Notes: generated by a model not told the origin, from the sequence alone. A DNA stretch of 42,601 nt from JALZAI01 sp038212215 (GCA_038212215.1 JBBQUT010000037.1:1-42601), one strand, 5' to 3'. Counted from the first letter of the stretch, positions 18,983 through 29,114 are shown. Numbers and translations are program-made.

Positions 18983-19398
18983 CCATGGTGCATTCGTCTC
19001 TCCGACTGTCGACGAATGTGGTCGTCGCGCGAAATCGCGGCTTCACCCTCATCGAGCTGCTTGTCGTCATGGCGATCCTGGCGACCCTCCTTTCGATCGC
19101 CGCGCCACGCTACTTCGATTCGGTCGATCGCGCCAAGGAGGCTGCGTTGAAGACCGACCTGCGCCTCATGCGCGAGGCCATCGACAAACACCGTGCCGAT
19201 ACCGGTCGTTTGCCCGAAACGCTGCAACGTCTCGTCGAGGCCCGCTACCTGCGCAGCATTCCCATCGACCCGATCACCGACAGCGCCGCCGACTGGGTCG
19301 TCGTCGTCCACCCGGACGGCGCGACCCCGGGCGTCTATGACGTTCGCAGCGGCGCGAAGGGAGAGGCACGGGACGGCTCGAGGTTCGACACATGGTGA
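18976..19398 (+). CDS. Type II secretion pseudopilin (GspG-like)
   Basis: 140 aa from ATG 18976 (overlapping the previous gene by 7 nt; ATG 18985 is equally possible). The leader ends NRG|FTLIELLVVMAILATLLSIA with Glu5. The short globular part has a PIDPITD segment at the place of the GspG DPWG region but lacks the C-terminal calcium-loop signature, so it is a minor pseudopilin paralogous to GspG. Confidence 0.88.
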   Translation: MVAMVHSSLRLSTNVVVARNRGFTLIELLVVMAILATLLSIAAPRYFDSVDRAKEAALKTDLRLMREAIDKHRADTGRLPETLQRLVEARYLRSIPIDPITDSAADWVVVVHPDGATPGVYDVRSGAKGEARDGSRFDTW

Positions 19399-19405
19399 GG
19401 GCGCA

Positions 19406-19834
19406 ATGAGACGCCCGGACGCGCGTCGCCGTCAACGTGGCTTCACTTACCTGTGGGTGCTGGTTGCGGTCGCGCTGATCGGCGTCGGGCTCGCCGCGAC
19501 CGCGGAGGTGTGGGTGACCTCGGCCGGACGCGCCAGGCTGGCCCAGGCCGACTGGGCGGGAGCGCAGTATGCACAGGCGATCGGCAGCTACTACGAGCTG
19601 TCACCCGGCGTCGCCAAGTCGTACCCGAACAGTCTCGAGGAATTGCTCGAGGACCGGCGCGGGCCGGTGGTCCGACGCCACCTTCGCGCGATGTACCGGA
19701 ATCCGTTCTCGAGCGACGGCACGTGGGAGCTCGTCCGTGCGGGCGATTCCAGGATTCATGGCGTCCGCCTTTCCTTGCCCGAGCCGATCGAGCCGAGGAA
19801 CCGGGAGTATGTCTACGCCAGGGTCGGCGGCTGA
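19406..19834 (+). CDS. Atypical pseudopilin lacking Glu5 (GspK-like position)
   Basis: 142 aa from ATG 19406, 7 nt after the previous stop. The basic leader MRRPDARRRQRG precedes FTYLWVLVAVALIGVGLAA, so the Gly-Phe cleavage site is kept but position 5 of the mature protein is Trp instead of the near-universal Glu. In classical T2SS only the tip subunit GspK lacks Glu5; this protein is much shorter than GspK (about 300 aa) but may occupy the same tip position. Last gene of the secretion operon; 186 nt separate it from the B2 start. Confidence 0.8.
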   Translation: MRRPDARRRQRGFTYLWVLVAVALIGVGLAATAEVWVTSAGRARLAQADWAGAQYAQAIGSYYELSPGVAKSYPNSLEELLEDRRGPVVRRHLRAMYRNPFSSDGTWELVRAGDSRIHGVRLSLPEPIEPRNREYVYARVGG

Positions 19835-20020
19835 AGCTTCTCGCAGGAAAAGGCGCACCCGCTGATTGGGGAAAACACCGCCCTCGCGCCTGGCCGATGG
19901 GGCGGCACAACACCCTCTAAATTCCCCCCACGCCGACGCGCTGGGTTTGCGGCGGTTCGCTGTACATTGATTCCAAAAACGTGGGCCGTGCGACGGCTCC
20001 GGCGAACGAGGGAGCGCCTA
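19835..20020. other. Gap between secretion operon and B2
   Basis: I see no convincing terminator hairpin with T-run and no well-spaced sigma70 promoter. A Shine-Dalgarno-like GAGGGAG lies at about 20009-20014 before GTG 20021. The B2 frame is open back to a TTG at 19967. Confidence 0.4.
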
Positions 20021-23000
20021 GTGACTGCACGCGCGACGACGAGGAGCGACGCCCAAGGCTGCCCATCGACGGATCCCGTCCGAGAGCGAATTCTTCGCGC
20101 TGTGAGGGTGGCGCTGATGGCGGTGCTCTCGTTCATGGGCCTCGCCGCGCATGCGCAGTCGGCGACCACCACCGTCCTGTCCGCCAGCGCCAACCCGACC
20201 GTCGTCGGGCAGAGGGTGACTCTGACGGCGACCGTGACTGGGGCCGCGCCCACGGGCACGGTGACGTTCAAGGATGGCGCGACGGCGATCGGCACCGGCA
20301 CGGTGACCGGCGGGGTGGCGAGCTACGACGCCACGTTCATAACCGCCGCGAGCCATAGCCTCACGGCCGTTTACGGCGGCGATGCGGGGAACGCCGCCAG
20401 CACGTCGCCGGCCGTAGTCGAAACGGTGGCCGCGCGCACCACCACCACCGTGCTTGCGTCGGCGGCCAACCCCGGCCTGGCCGGCCAGCCGATCCTCCTG
20501 ACCGCCACGGTGTCCGGCACCAATCCCACCGGTACCGTCACCTTCAGGGACGGGGCGACGACGTTGGGCACGGGGACGGTCACCGCGGGGGTAGCCACCT
20601 ACACGGCCACTTTCGCCACCGCCAGCAGCCGCAGCCTGACCGCTGCCTACGGAGGCAATCCGAACAACCTGGCGAGCACGTCGCCGGCGCTCAGCGAGGT
20701 CGTCAATCCGGCGGCCACGACCCTCGCGCTGGCCTCGTCTGCGAACCCGGTCAAGGTGGGCGTGGCGACCACGCTGACGGCCACGATCGCGGCGGGCGCC
20801 GCGCCGACGGGGACGGTCACGTTCAAGGACGGTGCCACGACGCTGGGTACCGGCACAGTCGCCAGCAACAAGGCGACCCTGGCCGTCACGTTTTCGCTGG
20901 CCGGCAGCCACAGCGTGACGGCGGTCTATGGCGGCGACGCCAACAACGCGACCAGCACGTCGGCCACGTTAGCCCAGAGCGTGACCGCGGGCGTCACGAC
21001 CACGGCGCTGACCTCGGGCACCAACCCGGCGGTTGTCGGTCAATCGGTGACGCTCACCGCGACCGTCACCGGCGCGGCGCCGGGCGGCAGCGTCACCTTC
21101 AAGGACGGCTCAACGACGCTGGGCACGGCAACCCTCAGTGCGGGCGTCGTCACCTACGCGGCCAGCTTCGCGACCGCCGCCGTCCACAACGTGACAGCGG
21201 TCTACGGCGGCGACGCCAACAACGCGACGAGCACGTCGGCCGTGGTGGCGGAGACCGTCGCTGCGCGCACGACGGCCACGGTCCTGAGCTCGGCCGCCAA
21301 CCCGGCCGCCGTCGGCCAGTCGGTCACCCTGACGGCGACGGTGACGGGCACGAATCCGACCGGCACCGTCACCTTCATGGACGGTGCGGCGACGCTTGGG
21401 ACCGGCACCGTGACGGCGGGCGTCGCCACCCATGCCGCGATCTTCACGACGGCGGGCAGTCACAGCCTGAAGGCCGTGTATGGCGGCAATACGAACAACC
21501 TGACGAGCACTTCTGCGGCGCTGGTGCAGACCGTCAGCGCGCGCGCCACGACCACGGCGCTGGCCTCGAGCCTCAATCCCGCCAAGGTCGGCCAGGCGGT
21601 GACGCTCACCGCCACCGTCAGTGGAACGAATGCGGCGGGTACGGTGACGTTCAAGGACGGCGCGACGACGCTCGGCACCGCCACCGTGAGCGCCACCAAG
21701 TCGACGTTGCTGACGACCTTCGCGATCGCGGGGACCCACTCCCTGACGGCCGTCTACGGCGGCGACAGCAACAACGTCACCAGCACCTCCGCGATCCTGA
21801 CGCAGACCACCACCCCCGGTGTCACCACGACCGCACTGGCGTCCGGCACCAACCCGGCCGTCGTCGGCCAGGCCGTGACGCTCACCGCCACGCTGACGGG
21901 CAGCTCGCCGACCGGGACGGTCACCTTCAAGGACGGCACGACGACGCTCGGCACCGGCGTCGTGAGCGCGGGCAAGGCGACCTTTGCCGCCACCTTCCTG
22001 ACGGCCGCCAGCCACAGCCTGACCGCGGTCTACGGGGGCGATGCGAACAACGCGGCGAGCACCTCGACGGCGGTGGTCGAGACGGTCAATGCCCGCACCA
22101 CCACGACGGCGCTGGCCTCGTCTGCGAACCCGGTCAAGGTGGGCGTGGCGACCACCCTGACCGCGACGGTGACCGGTACATCACCCACGGGCACCGTCAC
22201 CTTCAAGGACGGAATCACCACGCTCGGCACGGGCACCGTCACGGCGGGCGTCGCCACCTTCGCGGCGACGTTTTCGACCTCGGGCAGTCACAGCCTGACC
22301 GCCGTCTATGGCGGAAACACCAGCAACCTGACGAGCACCTCGGCGGCGCTGAACGAGACCGTCACGGCGGGCGTCACAGCGACGGTGCTGGCGTCGGCAA
22401 CCAATCCGGGCAAGGTGGGTGTCGCGGTCACGCTCACGGCGACCGTGACCGGCTTCGCCCCGACCGGGACGGTCACCTTCAAGGACGGCGCCGTGACCCT
22501 CGGCACCGGCACGCTGGCCGCGAACAAGGCGACCCTGGCGGCGGTGTTCGCGACGGTCGGCACGCACAACCTCACCGCCGTCTTCGGCGGCGATGCGAAC
22601 AATGCCACCAGCACCTCAGCCGTGGTGGCCGAGACGGTCAATATCGGCACGACCACGACGACGCTGGTGTCCGGCGCCAATCCGGCGCCGGTGGGACAGG
22701 CGGTCACTCTGACCGCCACGGTCGCGGGGACGGCGCCGACCGGCTCCGTCACGTTCAAGGACGGTGCCGCGACACTCGGGACCGGCACGGTGTCAGCAGG
22801 GGTCGCGACCTATGCCGCGACGTTCAACTCCGCGGGGAGTCACAGTCTTACCGCGGTCTATGGCGGCAACGCCAACAACGCCGGGAGCACCTCCACGGCC
22901 GTGATCGAGACCGTGAGCGCACGTGCGACGACCACGGCATTGGTCTCGACAGTCAATCCGGCCGCCGTCGGCCAGGCGGTGACCCTGAGGGCGACCGTCG

Positions 23001-26000
23001 CCGGTACCGGCCCCACCGGTAGCGTGACCTTCATGGACGGGGCGACGACTCTCGGCACCGGGACGGTGAGCGCCGGCATCGCGACCTTCACCGCGAGTTT
23101 CTGGACCGCTGCGACGCACAGCCTCACGGCGACCTATGGTGGCGACGCGAACAACCGGACGAGCACTTCAACGGCGTTGCTGGAGACCGTGTCGGTCCGA
23201 AGCACGACGACGGTTCTCGCCTCGAGCCTCAACCCGGCCAAGGCCGGGCAGGCGATCACCCTGACGGCGACCATCACCGGCACGAATCCGGGCGGCACGG
23301 TGACCTTCAGCGACGGCGCCACCACGCTCGGCACCGGCACGGTCAGCGCTAGCAAGGCGACGCTCTCGATCAGCCTCCCTGCCGCCGGGGCGCACACGCT
23401 GACGGCGGCGTACGGCGGCGACGCCAACAACGCGCCCAGCGCGTCCGTGGCGTTGACGCAGACGGTCACCGCCGCCGTCAGCGCGGTCGCCCTCGCCACC
23501 GACCTCACCGCGGTGCAAGTGGGACAGGCAGTCGTCCTCACGGCGACGGTCACGGGCGCCGGTCCGACGGGGACAATCACGTTCAAGGACGGCGCGGCGA
23601 CGATCGGCACGGGCGCGATCGCTTCGGGTTCGGCGACGCTGTCCACGTCGTTCGGAACGACGGGCAGCCACAGCATCACGGCCGCGTATGCGGGAGATGC
23701 AAACAACGCTGCCAGCACGTCGGCCGTGGTGCTCGAGACGGTGGCCCTGCGCACGACGACGACCACGATGTCGTCCAGCCTCAACCCGGCGGCCGCGGCG
23801 CAGACCTTCACGCTCAGCGCCACCGTCACCGGTGCCGGTCCGATCGGGCGCGTCGATTTCCGGGATGGCATCTACAACCTCGGCAGCGGTACGCTCGTGG
23901 CCGGCGTCGCGAGCATCAGCACCAGCATCGTCACCACAGGCAGTCATTCGCTGACCGCGACCTACGTGGGGGACGCCGCCAACGCGCCCAGCGTCTCGGC
24001 CAGCCTCGTGGAGACGATCAGCGCCGGCGTGTCATCGGTCGTCCTGTCGGCAAGCGCCAATCCCGCAGGCACAGGCAGCGTGGTCACGCTCAGCGCAACC
24101 GTGTCGGGTGCCAATCCTTCGGGCTCCGTGACCTTCAAGGACGGCACCGCGACGCTCGGGTCGGGCACGATCTTCAGCGGCGTTGCGACCTTCAACGCGA
24201 CGTTCGCAGTCGCGGGAAACCACAACCTGACCGCCCAGTACGCAGGCGACGGCAACAATCTGGGCTCGACCTCGGCTGTCCTGGTTGAAGTCGTCTCGGC
24301 CGGTGCGACGACGACCGTCGTGTCTTCCAGTGCAAACCCGGCAGCCGTGGCCCAGAACGTCACCTTGACCGCGACCGTGACCGGCGGCGCGGGGGCGACC
24401 GGCCTCGTGACCTTCAAGGATGGCGCCGCGACCCTGGGTACCGGCACCATCAGCGCCGGACAGGCGACGCTGGTCACGAGCTTCAACGCCGCCGGCAGTC
24501 GCAGCCTGACGGCGAGCTATCCGGGCGACTCCAACAACGGGCCCAGCACCTCGTCCGTCCTCGCCCAATCGGTGATACCGCGAGCCACGACGACGACCGT
24601 CAGCGCGAGCCCGAATCCGGCTTCGGTCGGCCAGAGCGTCACGCTGACCGCCGCCGTGGCCGGAACGAATCCCTCCGGCACCGTATCGTTCTTCGACGGC
24701 CCGACCAATCTCGGAACGCGTACGCTCGCGTCGGGCACGGCCTCCCTCGTGACCACTTTCGCGAGCACGGGCGCGCATTCGCTGAGCGCCGCGTATGGGG
24801 GCGACGCGAACAACAGCGCCAGCGGATCTGCGGCGCTGTCCGAGAGCGTCACGGCCGCGGCGACGAGCACCGTGCTCGTCTCCAGCGCCAACCCTTCGGC
24901 GCCGAACCAGAGCGTGATCCTCACCGCCACAGTCACTGGCAACTCTCCGACCGGCTACGTGCGGATCATCGACTCCGGAACGACGCTTAGCGACGTCCCC
25001 CTCTTGGCTGGCGTCGCCACCCTGAACTGGTCCTGGACCAGCGCTGCCCTGGGCATTCACAACCTGACCGCCACCTACCTGGGCGACTTCAACAACGCCA
25101 CGAGCACCTCCGCCGTCGTGGCGGAGAACATCCGGATTCCGGTCGCGGGCGTGACGCTGACCTCCGGCACGAACCCCGCCTCGGCGGGGCAGGCGATCGC
25201 CCTGACTGCGACGGTGACCGGGACGAGCCCGACCGGAACGGTCAACTTCATGGAGGGTACGACCAACCTCGGAACCCGGACACTTTTCTCGGGCGTGGCG
25301 ACGTTCTATCTGTCCTTCCCGGTCGGTTCGCACACGATCGTCGCCAGCTATTCCGGCGACTCGTCGAACGCCGCCGCCTCGTCCGCTGCTCTCGTGGAAA
25401 CGGTGACGATCGGCGCGTCGACGACGACCTTGACGGCGACGCCGAATCCGGTGGCGCTACGGGGGTCGTTGACCTTGGTCGCGACGGTGAATACGCCGTC
25501 CTTCGCGAGCGGCTCGGTCGTCTTCAAGGATGGTTCGACCACCCTCGGAACGGTTCCGCTGACGGGAACGCCGTCGAGCGCGAGACTCGTCACCTCTCTT
25601 GCGAGCGCGGGCTCGCACAGCCTGACAGCCGCCTATCCGGGCGACGTCAACAACACCAGCAGCGTCTCCTCGGTGATCACGGAAAGCGTGACGCCTGCCC
25701 CGACGTACACGAGCCTGGGCTCATCGAACACCGCGCCTGCGTTGGGCCAGCAAGTCACGCTGACTTCGTTCGTGACTTCTTCCGCTGCGGGCGACGTGCC
25801 GCCGGGTTCCGTGGTCTTCAAGGACGGCGCGACCGTGCTCGGCACGGTGCCGATCGTCCCCGCGACGCAAGGTGCGAGCCTGACGCTGTCGTTCTCCAGC
25901 AGCGGCACGCATGTGCTCTCCGCCTCGTATGCCGGGGACGCCGACCATTTGGCCAGCGCGTCGACCAACGTGACCGAAACCGTATCGACCCTGCAATACA

Positions 26001-28807
26001 CGACGACGGCGCTGCGGTCGAGCGCGAACCCGATTCTGGCGTTGAACCCCACCGTGCTGACGGCGACGGTCACCGGAGCGAGCCCGACGGGCAACGTCGT
26101 CTTCCGCAATGGAACCGGCTCGACGTTGGGCACCGTTCCCGTGACGGGTGGCGTCGCGACCCTCGCCTACCAGTTCGCGGACTTGGGCACGCAGACGTTC
26201 ACGGCGTCGTACGCTGGCGACGCGCGCAACACCTCGTCCGTGGGGACGCTGACGGTGCCGGTGACGCAAAGTCCGACGAGCGTGGTCCTGACGTCGAGCT
26301 CGTACGCGGTGGCTACGGGCGATCGCGTGACGCTGACGGCGGCGGTGTCGGGCACGGGCGGCACGCTCGGCGGTTCGGTGCAGTTCCTCGATGGCGGGAC
26401 GGCCATCGCGACGTCCGCTGTGGCGAGCGGGAGCGCAGCCACCTCGGTGCAGCTCTTTGGCGGGGGGACGCACTCGCTGACGGCGGTCTACGCGGGGGAT
26501 TACTTCAACGCCGGCTCGACTGCCTCTCCTGTGTCGGTGAGCGTGACGAGCCCGGCGATGTCGTGGGCCTATCTGTACGACGACGAGGGTCGCAACACGG
26601 CGGTGATCGATCCGAACAACAACAAGACGCAGAAGCTGTACGACGCCCTCGGCCGCGTCGGCGCGATCGTCCAGCCGGACCTCGCCGTCGGCCAGGCCGG
26701 GCCGCGGACCGTGCTGGCCTACGACGGTGCGGACCGGCTGCTCAGCGTCACCGATCCGCGCAACCTCCAGACGACCTTCACGCTCGACGGCCTGGGCGAC
26801 TTGCTGGGCAGTTCGAGCCCGGACGCGGGGGGAAGCTCCGCCGCCTACGACGCGGCTGGCAACGCCCTGACCCGGACCGACGCGCGCGGCAAGACGACGA
26901 CCTACACCTACGACGCCTTGAACCGGGTGAAGACAATCAGCTACCCGACGGGCATCGGATCGGTTTACGAATACGACGGTGGCAGCTCGCCTTATCCCGG
27001 AAGCAGCGGCAAGCTGACCAAGCTCACCGACGAGTCGGGCGTGACAACCTTCACCTACGACAGCCTCGGGCGCTTGATCGATCGTTCGGCCCTGGTCTCT
27101 GGCAAGACGATCTCGGTGAAGTACGCCTGGACCAGCACCGGGGCCGGGGCGGGGCTCCTGGCCAGCATGACGCTGCCGAGCGGCGCGAGGATCAATTATT
27201 CCTACGACGCCGCCGGTCGCGTGCAGGCGATGACCGTCAACCCGCCGAATGGCAATGGCGTCGGCACCAACACGGGCGCCTACCTGCCGCTGCTGGGCAG
27301 CATCGCCTACAACCCCGACGGCAACCTTCTGGGCTGGACCTGGGCCGACGGTGCGCCCTACCAGCGAAGCTACGACAGCTACGGCCTTCTGAGCACGTTC
27401 CCGATCGGCTATCCGCAGGGGACCGGGATCGCCCAAGGGGTGACCCGTACACTCAACTACGACAACGCCGGGCGCATCGTCGGCTACAGCCACAGCAACG
27501 CCGCAGGGACCCAACCGGCGCTCGACCAGATCTTCGGCTACGACACGATCGACCGACTGACGCGGCAGGTCGCTCCCGGCACCACGTACGGGTATGGCTA
27601 CGACGACACCGGCAATCGCACTAGTCTTGTCGTCGGCGCCAACACCTATCTCAATACCGTCAGTCCGACGAGCAACCGCTTCACGGGCGTGCAGACTGCC
27701 GGCACCGGCGGCGCGCCCGTGAACAACACGCAGGCCTATGCCGCCGCCGGCAGCCTTTTGGCGGACGGAAGCATCGGCTACACCTACAGCGACCGCGGCC
27801 GGCTGAGCAGTTCCACCGCCTCGGGTCAGATGACGACCTACAAATACAACGCGCTCGAGCAGCGGGTCAGCAAGTCGGGTCCACTGACGCCGACCGGAGC
27901 CAGCTACTACGCGTACGACGCGAACGGCCAGACCGTCGGCGAGTACGACGCCAACCTGAATGTCATCGCCGAGACCGTGTATCTGGGCGCGACCCCGGTC
28001 AACGTCATCAAGCTGACGGGCTCGGCGGCGACGTCGTCGCTCCAGCTCAGTGTCGGCAACGTCTACGCCGATCAGATCGATGCGCCACGGGCGATCACGC
28101 GCAACAGCGACGAGGCTCTTCTCTGGCGCTGGGACAGCAGCGAAGCGTTCGGCAACTCGCCGCCGAACGCCAATCCTTCGGGCATCGGCACCTACACTTA
28201 CAACCAGCGGATGCCCGGCCAGGTCTTCGACGCCGAGACGGGGACGTTCTACAACTGGAACCGCGACTATCGCCCCGGGACGGGCCGGTACGCGGAGAGC
28301 GATCCGCTGGGCATACGCGGAGGCGTGAACACCTATGCCTATGTCTCGAACCGTCCCATATCCAGCGTCGATCCGGAGGGTCTTGTCAGCTGGACCGGCA
28401 AGTACCACGCACGCACGCTCGTCGAAGGGTTCGGGGCCGGCTACGTCACCATGGAGCTGACCTCGGCATGCATCGACGGCAAGCAGTACCGCGCGACGGT
28501 CAAGGGCGTGGGGCCGATGATGGGCGTGGGCCTGAAGGAAAAGGTCATCGCCGGCGAGTCTTACGGCGAGCTCGACATCGACGATCTGTACGACTACATC
28601 AAGACTGACGTTCTCAACGGTGAATTCCAGTGGCTTTCGGCCGGAGCGGCGGTGGGCCACTGGGATGCGGGCAAGATCCGGGCGGTCGTCGGCCATGCGC
28701 GCGGCTGGGCTCACCATCACGCCGGGTTCGACGTCGGCATCACTGCGATCTGGGGCACGGCGACCATCGTCAGTGGCAGCTGGATCTGTCCGTGCGAAAG
28801 GCCGTGA
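20021..28807 (+). CDS. B2: giant secreted Ig-like repeat / RHS-core protein with C-terminal tip
   Basis: 2928 aa from GTG 20021, chosen for its upstream GAGGGAG (TTG 19967 would add 18 residues). A signal peptide ends GLAAHA|QS near residue 47. It carries 23 Ig-like repeats to about residue 2178, YD repeats from about 2180, and an RHS core at about 2727-2788 (FYNWNRDYRPGTGRY..SDPLGI, PISSVDPEGL). The 140-residue tip (2789-2928) is unrelated in sequence to the B1 tip: glycine-rich (GFGAGYVTMEL, GVGPMMGVG), a GHARGWAHHHAG histidine cluster, and a C-terminal CPCERP. I do not recognise the tip family. The stop is two bases before the TTG of the next small gene. Same architecture as B1, with closely similar YD/core sequence. 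Confidence 0.9.
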   Translation: MTARATTRSDAQGCPSTDPVRERILRAVRVALMAVLSFMGLAAHAQSATTTVLSASANPTVVGQRVTLTATVTGAAPTGTVTFKDGATAIGTGTVTGGVASYDATFITAASHSLTAVYGGDAGNAASTSPAVVETVAARTTTTVLASAANPGLAGQPILLTATVSGTNPTGTVTFRDGATTLGTGTVTAGVATYTATFATASSRSLTAAYGGNPNNLASTSPALSEVVNPAATTLALASSANPVKVGVATTLTATIAAGAAPTGTVTFKDGATTLGTGTVASNKATLAVTFSLAGSHSVTAVYGGDANNATSTSATLAQSVTAGVTTTALTSGTNPAVVGQSVTLTATVTGAAPGGSVTFKDGSTTLGTATLSAGVVTYAASFATAAVHNVTAVYGGDANNATSTSAVVAETVAARTTATVLSSAANPAAVGQSVTLTATVTGTNPTGTVTFMDGAATLGTGTVTAGVATHAAIFTTAGSHSLKAVYGGNTNNLTSTSAALVQTVSARATTTALASSLNPAKVGQAVTLTATVSGTNAAGTVTFKDGATTLGTATVSATKSTLLTTFAIAGTHSLTAVYGGDSNNVTSTSAILTQTTTPGVTTTALASGTNPAVVGQAVTLTATLTGSSPTGTVTFKDGTTTLGTGVVSAGKATFAATFLTAASHSLTAVYGGDANNAASTSTAVVETVNARTTTTALASSANPVKVGVATTLTATVTGTSPTGTVTFKDGITTLGTGTVTAGVATFAATFSTSGSHSLTAVYGGNTSNLTSTSAALNETVTAGVTATVLASATNPGKVGVAVTLTATVTGFAPTGTVTFKDGAVTLGTGTLAANKATLAAVFATVGTHNLTAVFGGDANNATSTSAVVAETVNIGTTTTTLVSGANPAPVGQAVTLTATVAGTAPTGSVTFKDGAATLGTGTVSAGVATYAATFNSAGSHSLTAVYGGNANNAGSTSTAVIETVSARATTTALVSTVNPAAVGQAVTLRATVAGTGPTGSVTFMDGATTLGTGTVSAGIATFTASFWTAATHSLTATYGGDANNRTSTSTALLETVSVRSTTTVLASSLNPAKAGQAITLTATITGTNPGGTVTFSDGATTLGTGTVSASKATLSISLPAAGAHTLTAAYGGDANNAPSASVALTQTVTAAVSAVALATDLTAVQVGQAVVLTATVTGAGPTGTITFKDGAATIGTGAIASGSATLSTSFGTTGSHSITAAYAGDANNAASTSAVVLETVALRTTTTTMSSSLNPAAAAQTFTLSATVTGAGPIGRVDFRDGIYNLGSGTLVAGVASISTSIVTTGSHSLTATYVGDAANAPSVSASLVETISAGVSSVVLSASANPAGTGSVVTLSATVSGANPSGSVTFKDGTATLGSGTIFSGVATFNATFAVAGNHNLTAQYAGDGNNLGSTSAVLVEVVSAGATTTVVSSSANPAAVAQNVTLTATVTGGAGATGLVTFKDGAATLGTGTISAGQATLVTSFNAAGSRSLTASYPGDSNNGPSTSSVLAQSVIPRATTTTVSASPNPASVGQSVTLTAAVAGTNPSGTVSFFDGPTNLGTRTLASGTASLVTTFASTGAHSLSAAYGGDANNSASGSAALSESVTAAATSTVLVSSANPSAPNQSVILTATVTGNSPTGYVRIIDSGTTLSDVPLLAGVATLNWSWTSAALGIHNLTATYLGDFNNATSTSAVVAENIRIPVAGVTLTSGTNPASAGQAIALTATVTGTSPTGTVNFMEGTTNLGTRTLFSGVATFYLSFPVGSHTIVASYSGDSSNAAASSAALVETVTIGASTTTLTATPNPVALRGSLTLVATVNTPSFASGSVVFKDGSTTLGTVPLTGTPSSARLVTSLASAGSHSLTAAYPGDVNNTSSVSSVITESVTPAPTYTSLGSSNTAPALGQQVTLTSFVTSSAAGDVPPGSVVFKDGATVLGTVPIVPATQGASLTLSFSSSGTHVLSASYAGDADHLASASTNVTETVSTLQYTTTALRSSANPILALNPTVLTATVTGASPTGNVVFRNGTGSTLGTVPVTGGVATLAYQFADLGTQTFTASYAGDARNTSSVGTLTVPVTQSPTSVVLTSSSYAVATGDRVTLTAAVSGTGGTLGGSVQFLDGGTAIATSAVASGSAATSVQLFGGGTHSLTAVYAGDYFNAGSTASPVSVSVTSPAMSWAYLYDDEGRNTAVIDPNNNKTQKLYDALGRVGAIVQPDLAVGQAGPRTVLAYDGADRLLSVTDPRNLQTTFTLDGLGDLLGSSSPDAGGSSAAYDAAGNALTRTDARGKTTTYTYDALNRVKTISYPTGIGSVYEYDGGSSPYPGSSGKLTKLTDESGVTTFTYDSLGRLIDRSALVSGKTISVKYAWTSTGAGAGLLASMTLPSGARINYSYDAAGRVQAMTVNPPNGNGVGTNTGAYLPLLGSIAYNPDGNLLGWTWADGAPYQRSYDSYGLLSTFPIGYPQGTGIAQGVTRTLNYDNAGRIVGYSHSNAAGTQPALDQIFGYDTIDRLTRQVAPGTTYGYGYDDTGNRTSLVVGANTYLNTVSPTSNRFTGVQTAGTGGAPVNNTQAYAAAGSLLADGSIGYTYSDRGRLSSSTASGQMTTYKYNALEQRVSKSGPLTPTGASYYAYDANGQTVGEYDANLNVIAETVYLGATPVNVIKLTGSAATSSLQLSVGNVYADQIDAPRAITRNSDEALLWRWDSSEAFGNSPPNANPSGIGTYTYNQRMPGQVFDAETGTFYNWNRDYRPGTGRYAESDPLGIRGGVNTYAYVSNRPISSVDPEGLVSWTGKYHARTLVEGFGAGYVTMELTSACIDGKQYRATVKGVGPMMGVGLKEKVIAGESYGELDIDDLYDYIKTDVLNGEFQWLSAGAAVGHWDAGKIRAVVGHARGWAHHHAGFDVGITAIWGTATIVSGSWICPCERP
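20158..26545 (+). repeat. 23 tandem ~278-bp repeats coding Ig-like domains (B2)
   Basis: I counted 23 units with the same consensus as in B1. The first dozen are highly alike at the DNA level. A 47-base identity links 20726-20772 and 22109-22155, exactly 1383 bases (461 codons, five repeats) apart. Later repeats diverge (for example GDADH, GDYFN). The pattern indicates recent duplication or gene conversion at the 5' end. Confidence 0.9.
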
Positions 28808-28808
28808 A

Positions 28809-29114
28809 TTGAAGCCTTCCGACCCGCGATCGATCGTGTGGAGTTGCGCACTCTTCGCGGTGCCGCTCGTGCTGTTCGTGGTCGGGCAGCGGCAAACGGG
28901 TGCCAGGGGGGACTACTTCGAGGTCGCGTTCTTCCTGTCCTTGGCCGCGATCTTCCTGGCGGCGAACCGGTTCGCGGATCGCGTTGCGCTGATGGCCCTG
29001 CTTCGCTGGCTCTGCGAGTCCTATGCGGTGGTCGGACGGGGTCACCGAACGACGTTTATCGGGCTCATCTTCCTGTTCAGCGGCATCGGCGTCGCCATCT
29101 CCAAGTTCACATGA
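28809..29114 (+). CDS. Small three-helix membrane protein, candidate immunity protein 1 for B2
   Basis: 101 aa from TTG 28809, one base after the B2 stop; the longer frame upstream merely shadows B2. Three hydrophobic helices at about 9-26 (IVWSCALFAVPLVLFVVG), 36-55 (YFEVAFFLSLAAIFLAA) and 82-100 (TFIGLIFLFSGIGVAI). No family recognised. Its place directly behind the variable RHS tip is where polymorphic-toxin immunity genes lie. The stop overlaps the next start (ATGA). Confidence 0.6.
   Translation: MKPSDPRSIVWSCALFAVPLVLFVVGQRQTGARGDYFEVAFFLSLAAIFLAANRFADRVALMALLRWLCESYAVVGRGHRTTFIGLIFLFSGIGVAISKFT

Noticed and set aside
10712..19834. A complete type IV pilus locus
   Set aside because: No PilT retraction ATPase or PilA-type major pilin; GspG carries the T2SS calcium-site signature.
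25721..28720. 999-codon minus-strand open frame, and similar long minus frames across both Ig/RHS genes (e.g. 6794-8932)
   Set aside because: They are antisense to repeats and YD domains with clear protein-level conservation; the products are Arg/Gly-rich with no domain. G+C-rich third positions create such shadows.
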